A stretch of DNA of 64,000 nucleotides from Miltoncostaea sp963703045 (GCA_963703045.1 OY969782.1:744001-808000); one strand, 5' to 3'. Counted from the first letter of the stretch, positions 25,763 to 34,816 are shown. A program made the numbers and translations. The notes: generated by a model from the sequence alone, not told the origin.

Positions 25763-25810
25763 CTCCGCGTACGCCGCCGGACCCCGGCGGGCCCGACGGC
25801 GTACGCGGGG
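25763..25810 (-). other. intra-operon hairpin between binding protein and permease
   Basis: Arms 25765-25776 and 25797-25808 pair perfectly (12 bp) with one or two more wobble pairs outside. A hairpin at this position in transporter operons commonly protects or attenuates the message so that binding protein is made in excess. Confidence 0.5.
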
Positions 25811-25817
25811 GCTCAAC

Positions 25818-26726
25818 TCAGTAGCGGTCGACCGCCGGGGGCTCCGGGGTCTCCTCCTCGACGACTCCGACGGTCGACTCGAAGGCGGACGCCCACGTGC
25901 CGTCCGCGTACATCTCCTCGAGGCGATCGTTGATGAACGTGCGGAACGCGGTGTCCGCCTTGCGGACGCCGATCCCGTAGGGCTCCTCGGTGAACGGGGC
26001 GCCGACGAGCTTGAAGGTCTCGCCGTTGTCCTCGTCGATGAGCCCGAGCAGGATGACGTTGTCGGTCGACACGGCATCGACGCGGCCGTCGGCGAGCGCC
26101 TCGGCGCACAGCGAGTAGACGTCGAAGGTGATCGACAGATCGGCGTCGGGCGCCTGCTCGCGCACGTTGTCGATCGAGGTCGAGCCCTGCACCGAGCAGA
26201 CCTTCTTGCCGTTCAGGTCCTCGACGCTCGCGATCGAGTCGTCGTCGACCCTGACCATGATGTCCTGGCCGGCCACGTAGTACGGGCCGGCGAAGCCGAC
26301 CTGCGCCTTGCGCTCGTCGTTGATGGTGTAGGTCGCCACCACCATGTCGACGCGCCCCTGCCTGATGCGGGTCTCGCGCACCTTCGAGGGGGTCTCGACG
26401 AACTGGACCTTGCCGTCGGCGTTGCCCTCTCCGAAGATGCCCTCGGCGACGGCCCGGGCGATCTCGACGTCGAAGCCCTCGATCTCGTCGTTGGTGGGGT
26501 TCTTGAGCCCGAAGAGGGGCTGGTCGAACTTGGTGCCCACCACGATCGTGCCCTTCGCCTGGATCTCCGCCATGGTCGATCCGGCCGGGAACTGGGGCAC
26601 GGCGCCGGCCCCCGAGGTGTCGCCGCCCGAGCCGGCGTCGTCGTCGCCGCAGCCCGCCGCGACGAGCGCGAGCGCGCATACCGCGAGTACTGCGATCCAC
26701 CACCGCCGGTGCTTCACCATGCTCAA
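25818..26726 (-). CDS. gluB: amino-acid-binding lipoprotein of ABC transporter (GluB-like)
   Basis: 302 residues. Lipoprotein signal WIAVLAVCALALVAAGCG with the acylated Cys near residue 26, then a Gly/Asp/Ser linker and a family 3 solute-binding domain: GTIVVGTKFDQPLFGLKNPT, EGFDVEIARAVAEGIFG, RVDMVVATYTINDERKAQV and the C-terminal KADTAFRTFINDRLEEM. This set matches glutamate/aspartate/glutamine-binding proteins. It sits between the ATPase and permease genes. The start is ATG 26726 or 26720. Confidence 0.9.
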   Translation of the reverse strand: MSMVKHRRWWIAVLAVCALALVAAGCGDDDAGSGGDTSGAGAVPQFPAGSTMAEIQAKGTIVVGTKFDQPLFGLKNPTNDEIEGFDVEIARAVAEGIFGEGNADGKVQFVETPSKVRETRIRQGRVDMVVATYTINDERKAQVGFAGPYYVAGQDIMVRVDDDSIASVEDLNGKKVCSVQGSTSIDNVREQAPDADLSITFDVYSLCAEALADGRVDAVSTDNVILLGLIDEDNGETFKLVGAPFTEEPYGIGVRKADTAFRTFINDRLEEMYADGTWASAFESTVGVVEEETPEPPAVDRY

Positions 26727-26752
26727 CCTCCTCGGGAGCCGTTCGCTCCGGT

Positions 26753-27487
26753 TCAGTGCGACAGGACCTTCGACAGGAAATCGCGCGCGCGCTCGGTGGC
26801 CGGCGCCGAGAAGAACCGCTCCGGGGGCGCCTCCTCGATGACGGCCCCCTCGTCCATGAACACCACCCGGTTGGCCGCCGACCGCGCGAAGCCCATCTCG
26901 TGCGAGACGACGACCATCGTCGTGCCCTCGTCCGCGAGCTCGCGCATCACGTCGAGCACCTCCTTGATCATCTCCGGGTCGAGCGCCGAGGTCGGCTCGT
27001 CGAACAGCATCACCTTCGGGTCCATGGCCAGCGCCCGCGCGATCGCCGCGCGCTGCTGCTGGCCTCCCGAGAGCTCGGCCGGGTACCGCTCGGCCTTGTC
27101 GGCGATGCCGACGCGCGTGAGCAGGGCCATGGCCTTCTCGCGCGCCTCGTCCCGCGACCTGCCCCGGGCCTTGATGCGGCCCAGGGTGACGTTGTCGAGG
27201 ATGGTCTTGTGCGCGAACAGGTTGAACGACTGGAAGACCATGCCGATGTCCGCGCGCATGCGGGCGAGCTCCCGCCCCTCCTGGGGCAGCGGCTTGCCGT
27301 CGAAGACGATGCGGCCGCTGTCGATGACCTCGAGCCGGTTGATGCAGCGGCAGAGGGTCGACTTGCCCGATCCCGACGGCCCGATCACCACCACGACCTC
27401 ACCCGCGCTCACCGTGAGGTCGACGTCGCGCAGCGCGTGGATGTCGCCGAAGCGCTTGTTCACCTTCTCGAGCGAGACGAGTGCCAC
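26753..27487 (-). CDS. gluA: amino-acid ABC transporter ATP-binding protein (GluA-like)
   Basis: 244 residues. Walker A GPSGSGKST, Q-loop MVFQSFNLFAHKT, signature LSGGQQQR, Walker B VMLFDEPTSALDPEM and the switch His in VVVSHEMGFA are all present, with the polar-amino-acid subfamily's LFAHKT. The GTG at 27487 has a GGGGAGG ribosome site upstream and gives the family's usual VSLEKVNKRFG start. It is the first gene of the operon. Confidence 0.93.
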   Translation of the reverse strand: MALVSLEKVNKRFGDIHALRDVDLTVSAGEVVVVIGPSGSGKSTLCRCINRLEVIDSGRIVFDGKPLPQEGRELARMRADIGMVFQSFNLFAHKTILDNVTLGRIKARGRSRDEAREKAMALLTRVGIADKAERYPAELSGGQQQRAAIARALAMDPKVMLFDEPTSALDPEMIKEVLDVMRELADEGTTMVVVSHEMGFARSAANRVVFMDEGAVIEEAPPERFFSAPATERARDFLSKVLSH

Positions 27488-27661
27488 CCGACACGACCTC
27501 CCCGTTGGCCGGGTACAGCGCGTTCGGCGCAGCCTAGCCGCTGCTGCGGACGGGCGGAGGCCCCGCCGGACGCGCCGGCGCACCCCTCCACGCGCGCGTC
27601 GATCGCGGTCATGGAGGATGATGTGGGCGTCCGTCCCACGGTCCTCACGAGGAGCCGGCCG

Positions 27662-28585
27662 ATGACCCCGGATACCGTCGTACGCGCGCGCCGACGCCGC
27701 CGGGCGGCGACGGGGGTCCTCGCCGGCGCGATGCTCGCCGCGGGCGCGCCCTCGCTCGCCGCCGCCCCCGTCCCGGGGGCGGGCCTCGTGTTCGGGGGCA
27801 CCGTGGCGGGCCGGGCGGTGGTGCAGCGGCTCGGGAGCGACGGCTCCGTCTCGACCATCGCGGCCGCGCGCGGCGCCGACGTGCTGCAGCCGGCGGTCGG
27901 CGGCGGGCTGCTGGTCTGGGCGCAGCGGGCACGGCCCGGCCGGGCCCGCATCGTCCTGCGCGCGCCCGGTCGGCCGGCGCGGGCGGTCACGCGCCCGTTC
28001 GCCCTCCTCCTCTCGCCGAGCGTCTCGGGCGACGGCTCGCTCATCGCCTACCGCGACGCCACCGCCGGACAGGTCACGCTCGTCGCGCGGCCGGGCGGCG
28101 CGACCTCGATCGTCACTCCCGCGGGCGCCGTCAACGCCACCCCCGCCCTCTCGCGCGACGGGCGGTGGCTCGCCCTGGCGCGGCGCATGCCCGGCGAGCC
28201 GGCGTTCACCCTGACGCTCCTGCGCCTGACGCCGTCGTCGGAGGGCCTGCCGCCGGTCGCGCGGTTCGATCGGGCGCTCGCCGAGGGGGCCGGCTCGCCC
28301 TCGTTCTCGGCGGACGGCGCGCGCATCGCCTTCACCCGGCGCGGCTCGGTGAGGGTGATCACCCTCGCGGGCGGTCCCGTGCGGCGCCTCACCCCGGGGC
28401 TGCCGAACGGCTTCTCGGCGCGCGACTCGCACCCGGTCTTCTCCCCGGACGGCGCGTACGTCTACTTCGCGCGCACCAGTCCGCGCAACGCGGCCGGGAC
28501 GATCCTGCGCGTGCCCGCGACCGGTGGCCCGCTCGAGCGGATCACGGCGCGCGGGCTCTGGCCGGCCGGGGTGGGTCTGGGCTGA
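27662..28585 (+). CDS. exported beta-propeller protein (TolB/PD40-like)
   Basis: 307 residues. A basic n-region and signal peptide (RRRRRAATGVLAGAMLAAGA) precede a TolB-like propeller. Repeats show the PD40 pattern: LLSPSVSGDGSLIAYRDA, ATPALSRDGRWLALARR, GSPSFSADGARIAFTRRG, SHPVFSPDGAYVYFARTS. Such proteins usually serve as binding platforms outside the cell membrane. ATG 27662 was chosen; ATG 27611 would add 17 residues ahead of the signal. It is divergent from gluA. Confidence 0.8.
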   Translation: MTPDTVVRARRRRRAATGVLAGAMLAAGAPSLAAAPVPGAGLVFGGTVAGRAVVQRLGSDGSVSTIAAARGADVLQPAVGGGLLVWAQRARPGRARIVLRAPGRPARAVTRPFALLLSPSVSGDGSLIAYRDATAGQVTLVARPGGATSIVTPAGAVNATPALSRDGRWLALARRMPGEPAFTLTLLRLTPSSEGLPPVARFDRALAEGAGSPSFSADGARIAFTRRGSVRVITLAGGPVRRLTPGLPNGFSARDSHPVFSPDGAYVYFARTSPRNAAGTILRVPATGGPLERITARGLWPAGVGLG

Positions 28586-28618
28586 GACGGCCCCCGCGAG
28601 GGGAACGGCGGTCGGGAT

Positions 28619-28634
28619 GTTGCAATTCTGCAAC
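28619..28634. promoter_or_regulatory. operator-like palindrome GTTGCA-N4-TGCAAC
   Basis: A perfect 6-bp inverted repeat (28619-28624 and 28629-28634) around ATTC lies in a clearly AT-richer patch 55 bases before the split PEP-enzyme operon. It fits a dimeric regulator site. It does not match the rifamycin-associated element known upstream of rph genes. Confidence 0.45.
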
Positions 28635-28688
28635 CGCTCGCGGAAGGTCAGCTCCCGAGCGACTCCCGCGCCGTCGAGAGGACGTCCG

Positions 28689-30317
28689 ATGACCCCGCTG
28701 GCCTTCACCCCGCCCGGCCCCGGCTCATGGATCCAGGACGCGGTCCACGTGCCGAGGCCCTGGTCGCTCTTCGAGGCGGAGATCCATCCGCCCAACCTCG
28801 CGGAGGGCTTCCGCCACGGCGCCCGGCAGTACGGGCTGCTGATCGACACGCTCGACTGGCGCATGGTCAACGGCTTCGCCTACTTCAGCGTCCCGCCGGC
28901 GCCGGAGGCCGAGATCCCCGAGCGGTTCGCGACCGCCGAGCGGGCGCTGGAGACCCGCGTCTGGCGCGACGACCTGGCGCGCTGGCAGACGGTCGACAAA
29001 CCGGCGTCCATCCGGGCCCACCGCGCCCTCCAGGCGATCGACCCGACGACGCTCGACGACACCGAGCTCGTCGCCCACCTCGATCGCTGCCGGGAGCACC
29101 AGGCGGCGATGATCCGACAGCACCACCGCTACAGCTGCACGGCGATGATCCCGGCCGGCGACTTCATCGCGTCGGTCACGGAGTGGACCGGCCTGCCCGC
29201 CGGCGAGTTCCTCGCGCTCGTGAGGGGGCACGCGCCCGCATCGGCCGGGGCGTCGGAGGAGCTCGACGACCTCGTCGCGGCCCTCCGCGACGACGCGGGC
29301 GCCCGCGCGATCCTCGCCTCCGGGGGTGACCCGGGCGAGACCCTCGACCGCCTGCGCCTCGCGCCGGGAGCCGCCGGCGACGCCGCCGGCGCCTACCTCG
29401 ACACCGTTGGGTACCGGCTGCTCGACAGCCTCGACGTCGGCGACCCCTACGCGCTCGAGGTGCCGGCGGTGCTCGTCGAGGGCATCCAGAAGGCGGTCGA
29501 CACGGGGGCGCCGGCGTCGGACGTCGCGTCGGCCGAGGAGGTCGCCCGCGTGCGGGGGCTGGTCCCGTCGCAGCACCGCGACGCCTTCGACACCCTGCTC
29601 GACGAGGCCCGGTCCGTGTCGCTCGTGCGCGACGAGCGGGGGCTCTTCGGCGAGGTCTGGGCCGGCGGCATCACCCGTCGCGCGATCCTCGCCGCGGGGG
29701 CGCGGTGCGCCGCCGACGGCCGCGTCCACGAGCCGGAGCACCTCGTGGAGGCCGGCTACGACGAGATGCGCGCCCTGATGAGCGGCGGCGACGGCCCGTC
29801 CGCCGACGAGCTCGCCGGCCGCGCGGCGTACCGCTCCTCGCACGCGGCCGCCGACGCGCCCCCCTTCCTCGGCTCGCCGCCCCAGCCGCCGCCTCCGCTC
29901 GACGGCCTGCCTCCGCACGTCGCGCGGGTCATGCGGGGCCTCGGCGCCGGCATCGACGCGCTCTTCCGCGGCTCCGACGCCGAGAGCGAGGCCACCCTCG
30001 TGCGCGGGATCGGCGCGAGCCCGGGCGACTACACCGGCACCGCCCGCCTGATCCGCAGCCCGTCCGAGTTCGGCCGGCTGCAGGTCGGCGACGTGCTGGT
30101 CACCACGACGACGACCGAGTCGTTCAACATCGTGCTCTCGCTGCTCGGCGCCATCGTCACCGATTCCGGCGGGCTGCTCTCGCACGCGGCGATCGTGAGC
30201 CGCGAGTACGGCATCCCGAGCGTCGTGGGCTGCCGCGATGCGACCTCGCTCATCGCCGACGGCGCGCGGGTGCGCGTGGACGGCACGACCGGCGAGGTGG
30301 CGGTGCTGCGATCGTGA
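28689..30317 (+). CDS. PEP-utilising enzyme: substrate part plus phosphohistidine domain
   Basis: 542 residues. The C-terminal swivelling domain contains GGLLSHAAIVSREYGIPSVV with catalytic H499, and IVTDSG just before it, as in PEP synthase, pyruvate-phosphate dikinase and rifampicin phosphotransferase. The N-terminal about 400 residues are mostly helical (SWIQDAVHVPRPWSLFEAEI, GDFIASVTEWTGLPAGEFLA) and resemble the substrate-binding part of the rifampicin-phosphotransferase group. The ATP-binding part is missing and is encoded by the next gene, coupled by GTGA. The acceptor is unknown. The start is ATG 28689; the longer frame runs through the palindrome. Confidence 0.8.
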   Translation: MTPLAFTPPGPGSWIQDAVHVPRPWSLFEAEIHPPNLAEGFRHGARQYGLLIDTLDWRMVNGFAYFSVPPAPEAEIPERFATAERALETRVWRDDLARWQTVDKPASIRAHRALQAIDPTTLDDTELVAHLDRCREHQAAMIRQHHRYSCTAMIPAGDFIASVTEWTGLPAGEFLALVRGHAPASAGASEELDDLVAALRDDAGARAILASGGDPGETLDRLRLAPGAAGDAAGAYLDTVGYRLLDSLDVGDPYALEVPAVLVEGIQKAVDTGAPASDVASAEEVARVRGLVPSQHRDAFDTLLDEARSVSLVRDERGLFGEVWAGGITRRAILAAGARCAADGRVHEPEHLVEAGYDEMRALMSGGDGPSADELAGRAAYRSSHAAADAPPFLGSPPQPPPPLDGLPPHVARVMRGLGAGIDALFRGSDAESEATLVRGIGASPGDYTGTARLIRSPSEFGRLQVGDVLVTTTTTESFNIVLSLLGAIVTDSGGLLSHAAIVSREYGIPSVVGCRDATSLIADGARVRVDGTTGEVAVLRS

Positions 30318-31144
30318 GCGCGGTGCCCCTCGCCGATGCCCGCGACGAGAGGCGGTACGGGGGCAAGGCGGTGCAGCTCGGCGCGGCCATCCGCGCCGGG
30401 CTGCCGGTGCCCGCCGGACTCGCGCTGTCGGTCGAGACGGTCGAGGCCCTCGCCCGCGGCGACCGCGCCGTGCGCGATCACCTCGAGGACCTCTGCGACG
30501 AGCTCGGCGGCCCGCTGGCCGTGAGGTCGTCGGCGGTCGGCGAGGACTCGGCCGAGGCCAGCTTCGCCGGACAGCACGCGACCGTCCTCAACGTCGGCGG
30601 GAGCGACGTGGCCGACGCCGTGGCACGGGTCTGGCGCTCGGGATCGTCCCCGTCGGCGCTCGCCTACCGACGCCGCGTCGGCGACGACGAGGCACCCCGG
30701 ATGGGCGTCGTGGTGCAGCGTCTGGCGGCCGCCGACGTGGCGGGGGTGATGTTCACACGCGACCCGGTGACCGGCGCCGACCAGAGGGTGATCGAGGCGA
30801 GCTGGGGCCTCGGCGAGGCGATCGTGCAGGGGCTGGTGGTGCCGGACCTGTTCCGCGTCTCGCGCGACGGCGAGGTGCTCGAGCGGCGGGCCGGCCGCAA
30901 GGACCTGGCGGTGCGTCCGAGCGAGGCGGGCGAGACCGAGCAGCGGACCGTGGACGGCGATCTCGTCGAGGCGCTCTGCCTCGACGACGCGATGCTCGGC
31001 GCGCTCGCCGACCTCGCGACCGGCTGCGAGCGGGCGTTCGGCCCCGGGCCGCACGACGTCGAGTGGGGGTTCGCGGGCGGCGACGTGCTGCTGCTGCAGC
31101 GGCGCGCCATCACGGCGATGGCGGCCCCCGCGAACCCGTCCTGA
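30314..31144 (+). CDS. PEP/pyruvate-binding ATP-grasp domain protein
   Basis: 276 residues forming only the N-terminal PPDK/PEP-synthase ATP-grasp domain: YGGKAVQLGAAIRAGLPVPA, PLAVRSSAVGEDSAEASFAG, VVQRLAAADVAGVMFTRDPV, and C-terminal HDVEWGFAGGDVLLLQRRAI. In full enzymes this domain phosphorylates the swivelling-domain His using ATP; here that His is in the partner protein encoded just before. The GTG start overlaps the partner's stop. Domain order is inverted relative to one-chain enzymes, where the ATP part comes first. Confidence 0.85.
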   Translation: MSAVPLADARDERRYGGKAVQLGAAIRAGLPVPAGLALSVETVEALARGDRAVRDHLEDLCDELGGPLAVRSSAVGEDSAEASFAGQHATVLNVGGSDVADAVARVWRSGSSPSALAYRRRVGDDEAPRMGVVVQRLAAADVAGVMFTRDPVTGADQRVIEASWGLGEAIVQGLVVPDLFRVSRDGEVLERRAGRKDLAVRPSEAGETEQRTVDGDLVEALCLDDAMLGALADLATGCERAFGPGPHDVEWGFAGGDVLLLQRRAITAMAAPANPS

Positions 31145-31160
31145 ACGCCCGGGCGCGCCC

Positions 31161-32519
31161 ATGATCCGGCGCGCCGCGCACCGGGGCGCCGGGATCGCCG
31201 GGCTGTGCCTCGCGGCGGCCCTGATCCCGCTCAACTCGACGATGATCGTGGTGGCGCTGCTCGACATCGAGCGCGACCTCGACGTGAGCGTCGGCACGGT
31301 GCTGTGGCTCGTCAGCGGCTACCTCGTCGTGGTCGCCCTGTCGCAACCGATCGGCGGCCGCATCGGCGACGCCATCGGGCACCGGCGCGTCTTCGTCATC
31401 GGCCTCGCCGGCTTCCTCGTGGCGTCGGCGCTCGCGACCCTCGCCCCCTGGTTCGCCGCCCTCGCGGTGATGCGGCTGGCGCAGGCCCTCTTCGCCGGCC
31501 TCATGTGGCCGGCGGCGTCGGCCCTGCTGCGCGACATCTCCGGACCGGAGCGCCGTGGGCGGGTGTTCGGGTGGTTCGGCACCGCCGTCGGCCTCGCGGC
31601 GGCCGTCGGCCCGGTGGTCGGCGGCGGCCTGGTCGCCGTCGCCGGCTGGCGGGCGATCTTCCTCGTCAACGTCCCGATCGGCGCCGCGGCCCTCGCGCTG
31701 ACGCGCCGCGCCCTGCGACCCGACCCCCCGCGACGACGGGCGCGGACGACCTTCGACCTGGCGGGGGCCGTCGCCTTCACCGCCCTGCTCGGCGCCCTCG
31801 TCACCGCGCTCTTCCTCGCCACCGACGGCATCGGCCGATGGCTGCCGGCGGTCGGCGCGGGAGCCGTGCTTGCCGCCGTCTTCGTCCGCATCGAGCGCCG
31901 CGCCGACGACCCGTTCGTCGAGCTGTCCCTCTTCGGGCAGCGGGCCTACGTGGGCGCGACCGCGACGGTGCTGCTGCACAACCTGGTGATGTACTCGCTG
32001 CTGCTGATCGTGCCGATCTACGCCGAGCGCGAGCTCGGCCTCGGCGCGTCGGGAAGCGGATTGCTGATCGGATCGATGACCGGGGCGATGATGCTGCTCT
32101 CCCCCGTCGGCGGCCACCTGAGCGACCGCCTCGGCCGCCGGCGGCCGGCCCTCGCGGGAGGTCTGCTGGCGATCGCCGCCACCGCCGGCCTGGTCGCCGG
32201 CGGCCCTCCCGGCACCGTCGGCACGGCCATGATGGTCGCCGTGGCGGGCGCCGGCATCGGGCTCGCCGCCGCCTCGCTGCAGACGACGGCCGTCGAGTCG
32301 GCCCCCGAGCACGGCGTCGGCGTGGCCACCGGCGTGTTCACGACGATGCGCTACACGGGCGGCATCGCCGCCGCCGGCCTCGCCGCGGCGGTGTCGTCGT
32401 CGGGGCAGTTCCGCACCGGCTTCGCCGTGCTCATCGCCGGCGCCGCGCTGTCGCTGGTGTCGGCCTCGGCGCTCCGCGGGGGGCGCCCCCGGCCCGCGGA
32501 GGCGCTCACGGCTGCCTGA
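31161..32519 (+). CDS. MFS drug:proton antiporter (DHA2-like)
   Basis: 452 residues. LIPLNSTMIVVALLDIERDL is the DHA2 first-helix signature; SQPIGGRIGDAIGHRRVFVI is MFS motif A and GLAAAVGPVVGGGLVAVAGW motif C, followed by RAIFLVNVPIG. About 14 membrane helices are expected. It starts 16 bases after the PEP-domain gene and is probably in the same operon, which would link an export pump with a group-transfer enzyme, as for antibiotic tolerance genes. The substrate is unknown. Confidence 0.87.
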   Translation: MIRRAAHRGAGIAGLCLAAALIPLNSTMIVVALLDIERDLDVSVGTVLWLVSGYLVVVALSQPIGGRIGDAIGHRRVFVIGLAGFLVASALATLAPWFAALAVMRLAQALFAGLMWPAASALLRDISGPERRGRVFGWFGTAVGLAAAVGPVVGGGLVAVAGWRAIFLVNVPIGAAALALTRRALRPDPPRRRARTTFDLAGAVAFTALLGALVTALFLATDGIGRWLPAVGAGAVLAAVFVRIERRADDPFVELSLFGQRAYVGATATVLLHNLVMYSLLLIVPIYAERELGLGASGSGLLIGSMTGAMMLLSPVGGHLSDRLGRRRPALAGGLLAIAATAGLVAGGPPGTVGTAMMVAVAGAGIGLAAASLQTTAVESAPEHGVGVATGVFTTMRYTGGIAAAGLAAAVSSSGQFRTGFAVLIAGAALSLVSASALRGGRPRPAEALTAA

Positions 32520-32573
32520 ATGAGACGCGGGCGCGACCGCCGGAACCCCTACAGAAGTCTAGTTGCGCGGACA

Positions 32574-32601
32574 ATATCCGCCGTGGTGGATTGGCGGATA
32601 T
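32574..32601. promoter_or_regulatory. operator-like palindrome before ferritin-like genes
   Basis: ATATCCGCC (32574-32582) and GGCGGATAT (32593-32601) form a perfect 9-bp inverted repeat with a 10-base spacer, inside the only AT-rich patch of the gap and 25 bases before the GTG at 32626. It may be a regulator site or a message hairpin. Confidence 0.45.
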
Positions 32602-32625
32602 CGCAAGTTCAGCGGAGGAGGGCTC

Positions 32626-33219
32626 GTGAGCGCAGAGCCGGGCGCGGTATCGCGCCGACGCTTCATCGCCGGGGCGGCCGGCGCGGGCGTACTGATCGTC
32701 GTGGCCGCATCGGAGGCGGGTCTGCTCGTGGCCGAGGAGGAGCCGGCGGCGGTCGCTCCGCTCGCCCTCGCGCTGCGGCTCGAGCGCCTCCAGGCCGCCT
32801 TCTACGCCGAGGCGGTTTCGTCGGGCGGCCTGTCGGGCGAGCTGCAGGACTTCGCCCGGGTCGCGGCCCGCCAGGAGGACGATCACGTCTCCCACCTGAC
32901 CGGCCTGGTGGACGGCGGAGGCACGCCGGACACCTACGCCTTCGGCGCCGCCACGGCCGACGAGGACGCCTTCGCGACGACCGCCGCGACGCTCGAGGAT
33001 CTCGCCGTCGCGGCCTACAACGGGATGATCCCGACGCTGTCGGGGGCCCGCCTCGGCGCGGCCGCCCGCATCGTCTCGGTCGAGGCGCGTCACGCCGCGT
33101 GGGTGCGGGCCATCATGGGCCGCGACCCCGCCGAGGACGCGACCGACTCCCCGCTGACCGTGGCGCAGGCGCAGAAAGCGCTGGCCGAGACCGGACTGAT
33201 CGCGGAGGTCACGCCATGA
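32626..33219 (+). CDS. Tat-exported ferritin-like protein
   Basis: 197 residues. A twin-arginine signal (SRRRFIAGAAGAGVLIVVAA) is followed by a four-helix ferritin-like bundle: ALRLERLQAAFYAEAVSSGG, DFARVAARQEDDHVSHLTGL, FATTAATLEDLAVAAYNGMI and VSVEARHAAWVRAIMG. Glu in RLERLQAAFYAEA and the E..H pairs in QEDDH and EARH can bind metal. The family (ferritin_2, DUF4439-like) is of unknown function. GTG 32626 has a GCGGAGGAGGG ribosome site. It is coupled to its paralogue by ATGA. Confidence 0.8.
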   Translation: MSAEPGAVSRRRFIAGAAGAGVLIVVAASEAGLLVAEEEPAAVAPLALALRLERLQAAFYAEAVSSGGLSGELQDFARVAARQEDDHVSHLTGLVDGGGTPDTYAFGAATADEDAFATTAATLEDLAVAAYNGMIPTLSGARLGAAARIVSVEARHAAWVRAIMGRDPAEDATDSPLTVAQAQKALAETGLIAEVTP

Positions 33220-33899
33220 GCGAGCCGACCCTCGAGACGCTCGATCGCGACGGGGCGCTCCGCGAGTGCGCCAGCCGGCTCCCCCACGCGACGCGGCGTG
33301 ACTTCCTCGCCCGCGCCGGCACCGGGATCGCCGGCACGCTGCTCGGAGGCCTGGCCCTCAGCGCCGGCGCCCGGGGCGGGGGTGGCGGCGACGTCGACAT
33401 CCTGAATTACGCCCTGACGCTCGAGTACCTCCAGTCCGCCTTCTACACCGAGGCCGAGCGCAACGGCATGCTCACGGGCGTCGCCGCCCGCGCGGCGCGC
33501 CAGATCGGAGCCGTCGAGCGGGGACACGTCACGGCGCTCCGCGACGCCCTCGGTGCCCACGCGGTCGCCCGTCCCGCCTTCGACTTCGAGGGCGCGACCT
33601 CTGGCGGCGCCGACTTCCTGCGCACCGCGGTGGCCTTCGAGGATCTCGCCACCGCCGCCTACAAGGGTCAGCTCTCGCAGATCCGCACCCGCGGGTACCT
33701 CGAGGCGGCCGTGGGCATCCACAGCGTCGAGGCGCGGCACGCGGCGTGGATCCGGTACCTCGCGTCCAAGAGGCCGGCGGCGAACGCGTTCGACGAGGAG
33801 CTGTCGCGGCCGAGGGTCGAGGCGCTCGTGACGTTGACGGGCTTCATCGTGCCGCGCCCGGTGGTGGAGACCGTGCGCCGGCCGTCGTTCACCGGCTGA
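33216..33899 (+). CDS. ferritin-like protein with twin-arginine-like leader
   Basis: 227 residues. ATRRDFLARAGTGIAGTLLG is a twin-arginine signal placed about 26 residues in. The bundle repeats the neighbour's pattern: LNYALTLEYLQSAFYTEAER, IGAVERGHVTALRDALG, RTAVAFEDLATAAYKGQL and GIHSVEARHAAWIRYLAS, with matching Glu/His ligands. The two genes are tandem paralogues and probably form a complex outside the membrane. The ATG overlaps the preceding stop. Confidence 0.82.
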   Translation: MSEPTLETLDRDGALRECASRLPHATRRDFLARAGTGIAGTLLGGLALSAGARGGGGGDVDILNYALTLEYLQSAFYTEAERNGMLTGVAARAARQIGAVERGHVTALRDALGAHAVARPAFDFEGATSGGADFLRTAVAFEDLATAAYKGQLSQIRTRGYLEAAVGIHSVEARHAAWIRYLASKRPAANAFDEELSRPRVEALVTLTGFIVPRPVVETVRRPSFTG

Positions 33900-33901
33900 G
33901 G

Positions 33902-34816
33902 ATGAGCCGTCCCGACCGTCGAGCGGCGCACCGCCGACCGCGCCGGCTCCGCGGCGCCGTGCGGCGCGAGGCACGGCGCCCGCGACGGCTCCTCGTCACG
34001 GGCTGCGCCGTGGCGGTCGTGTTGCTCGTCGGCGCGTCGGCGGCGAGCATCGCCGGCGGCGTGATGGCGCTCACGTCCGGCACGTCCTCCCCGGCCTCGG
34101 CCGCGACCACCGACACCCCCTCCCCCGCGCGCCCGGGCCCTCGCGGCGCGGCGGCCGACCCGATGGCGATCGTCATCCCCGAGCCGCGGCTGCTCGACGA
34201 ACGCGGCATCACGGCGATGTGGGCCACGGTGCCGTCCGAGGCGACCCTCCGCGCGGCACCCTCGGCAAGCGCTGCCGCGATCGGCCGTCTGCCCGCCCGG
34301 ACCCCGGAGGGGACCAGCAACATCGTGCTGATCCACGACATCCGGCACGACGCGCGCGGGCGCGCGTGGAGCAGGGTCGAGGGCTCGGGACGCGGAGGGG
34401 AGCGCCGCGACGGATGGATCCCCTCGACGACGCTCGGTCCGCGGGGGGTGTCGCGATCGCGACTGATCATCGACCGCCGGGCGCTGACCCTGACGCTCGT
34501 CCGCGGCGGCCGCACGGTGTTCCGCGCCCCGGTGGGGACCGGCGCGCCCGGCACCCCGACACCCGCCGGGCGGTTCTACATCCGTAACAGGCTGAGCCGC
34601 TACGCGAGCCCGACCTACGGGCCCGTGGCCTTCGGCACGAGCGCCCGCTCCGCGCTGAGCGACTGGCCGGGCGGCGGCTTCATCGGCATCCACGGGACCG
34701 ACCGTCCCGACCTACTGCCCGGGCGTCCCTCGCACGGGTGCATCCGGATGAGGAATGGCGACATCGTGCATCTCGCGAGACTCCTGACCGTGGGAACCCC
34801 GGTGGTGATCCTGTGA
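33902..34816 (+). CDS. L,D-transpeptidase (YkuD domain)
   Basis: 304 residues. An Arg-rich start and one membrane helix (LLVTGCAVAVVLLVGASAA) anchor it outside the cell. After an SH3-like segment (VPSEATLRAAPSASAAAIGR to RRDGWIPSTTLG) comes the YkuD catalytic domain: GTPTPAGRFYIRNRL, FIGIHGTD and SHGCIRMRNGD with nucleophile C280. It makes 3-3 cross-links in peptidoglycan. It starts 2 bases after the ferritin-like gene and its stop overlaps the next start (GTGA). Confidence 0.92.
   Translation: MSRPDRRAAHRRPRRLRGAVRREARRPRRLLVTGCAVAVVLLVGASAASIAGGVMALTSGTSSPASAATTDTPSPARPGPRGAAADPMAIVIPEPRLLDERGITAMWATVPSEATLRAAPSASAAAIGRLPARTPEGTSNIVLIHDIRHDARGRAWSRVEGSGRGGERRDGWIPSTTLGPRGVSRSRLIIDRRALTLTLVRGGRTVFRAPVGTGAPGTPTPAGRFYIRNRLSRYASPTYGPVAFGTSARSALSDWPGGGFIGIHGTDRPDLLPGRPSHGCIRMRNGDIVHLARLLTVGTPVVIL

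Noticed and set aside
28619..28634. Rifamycin-associated element before the PEP-enzyme genes
   Set aside because: The palindrome does not match the element known from actinomycete rph genes; it is kept only as an unnamed operator candidate.
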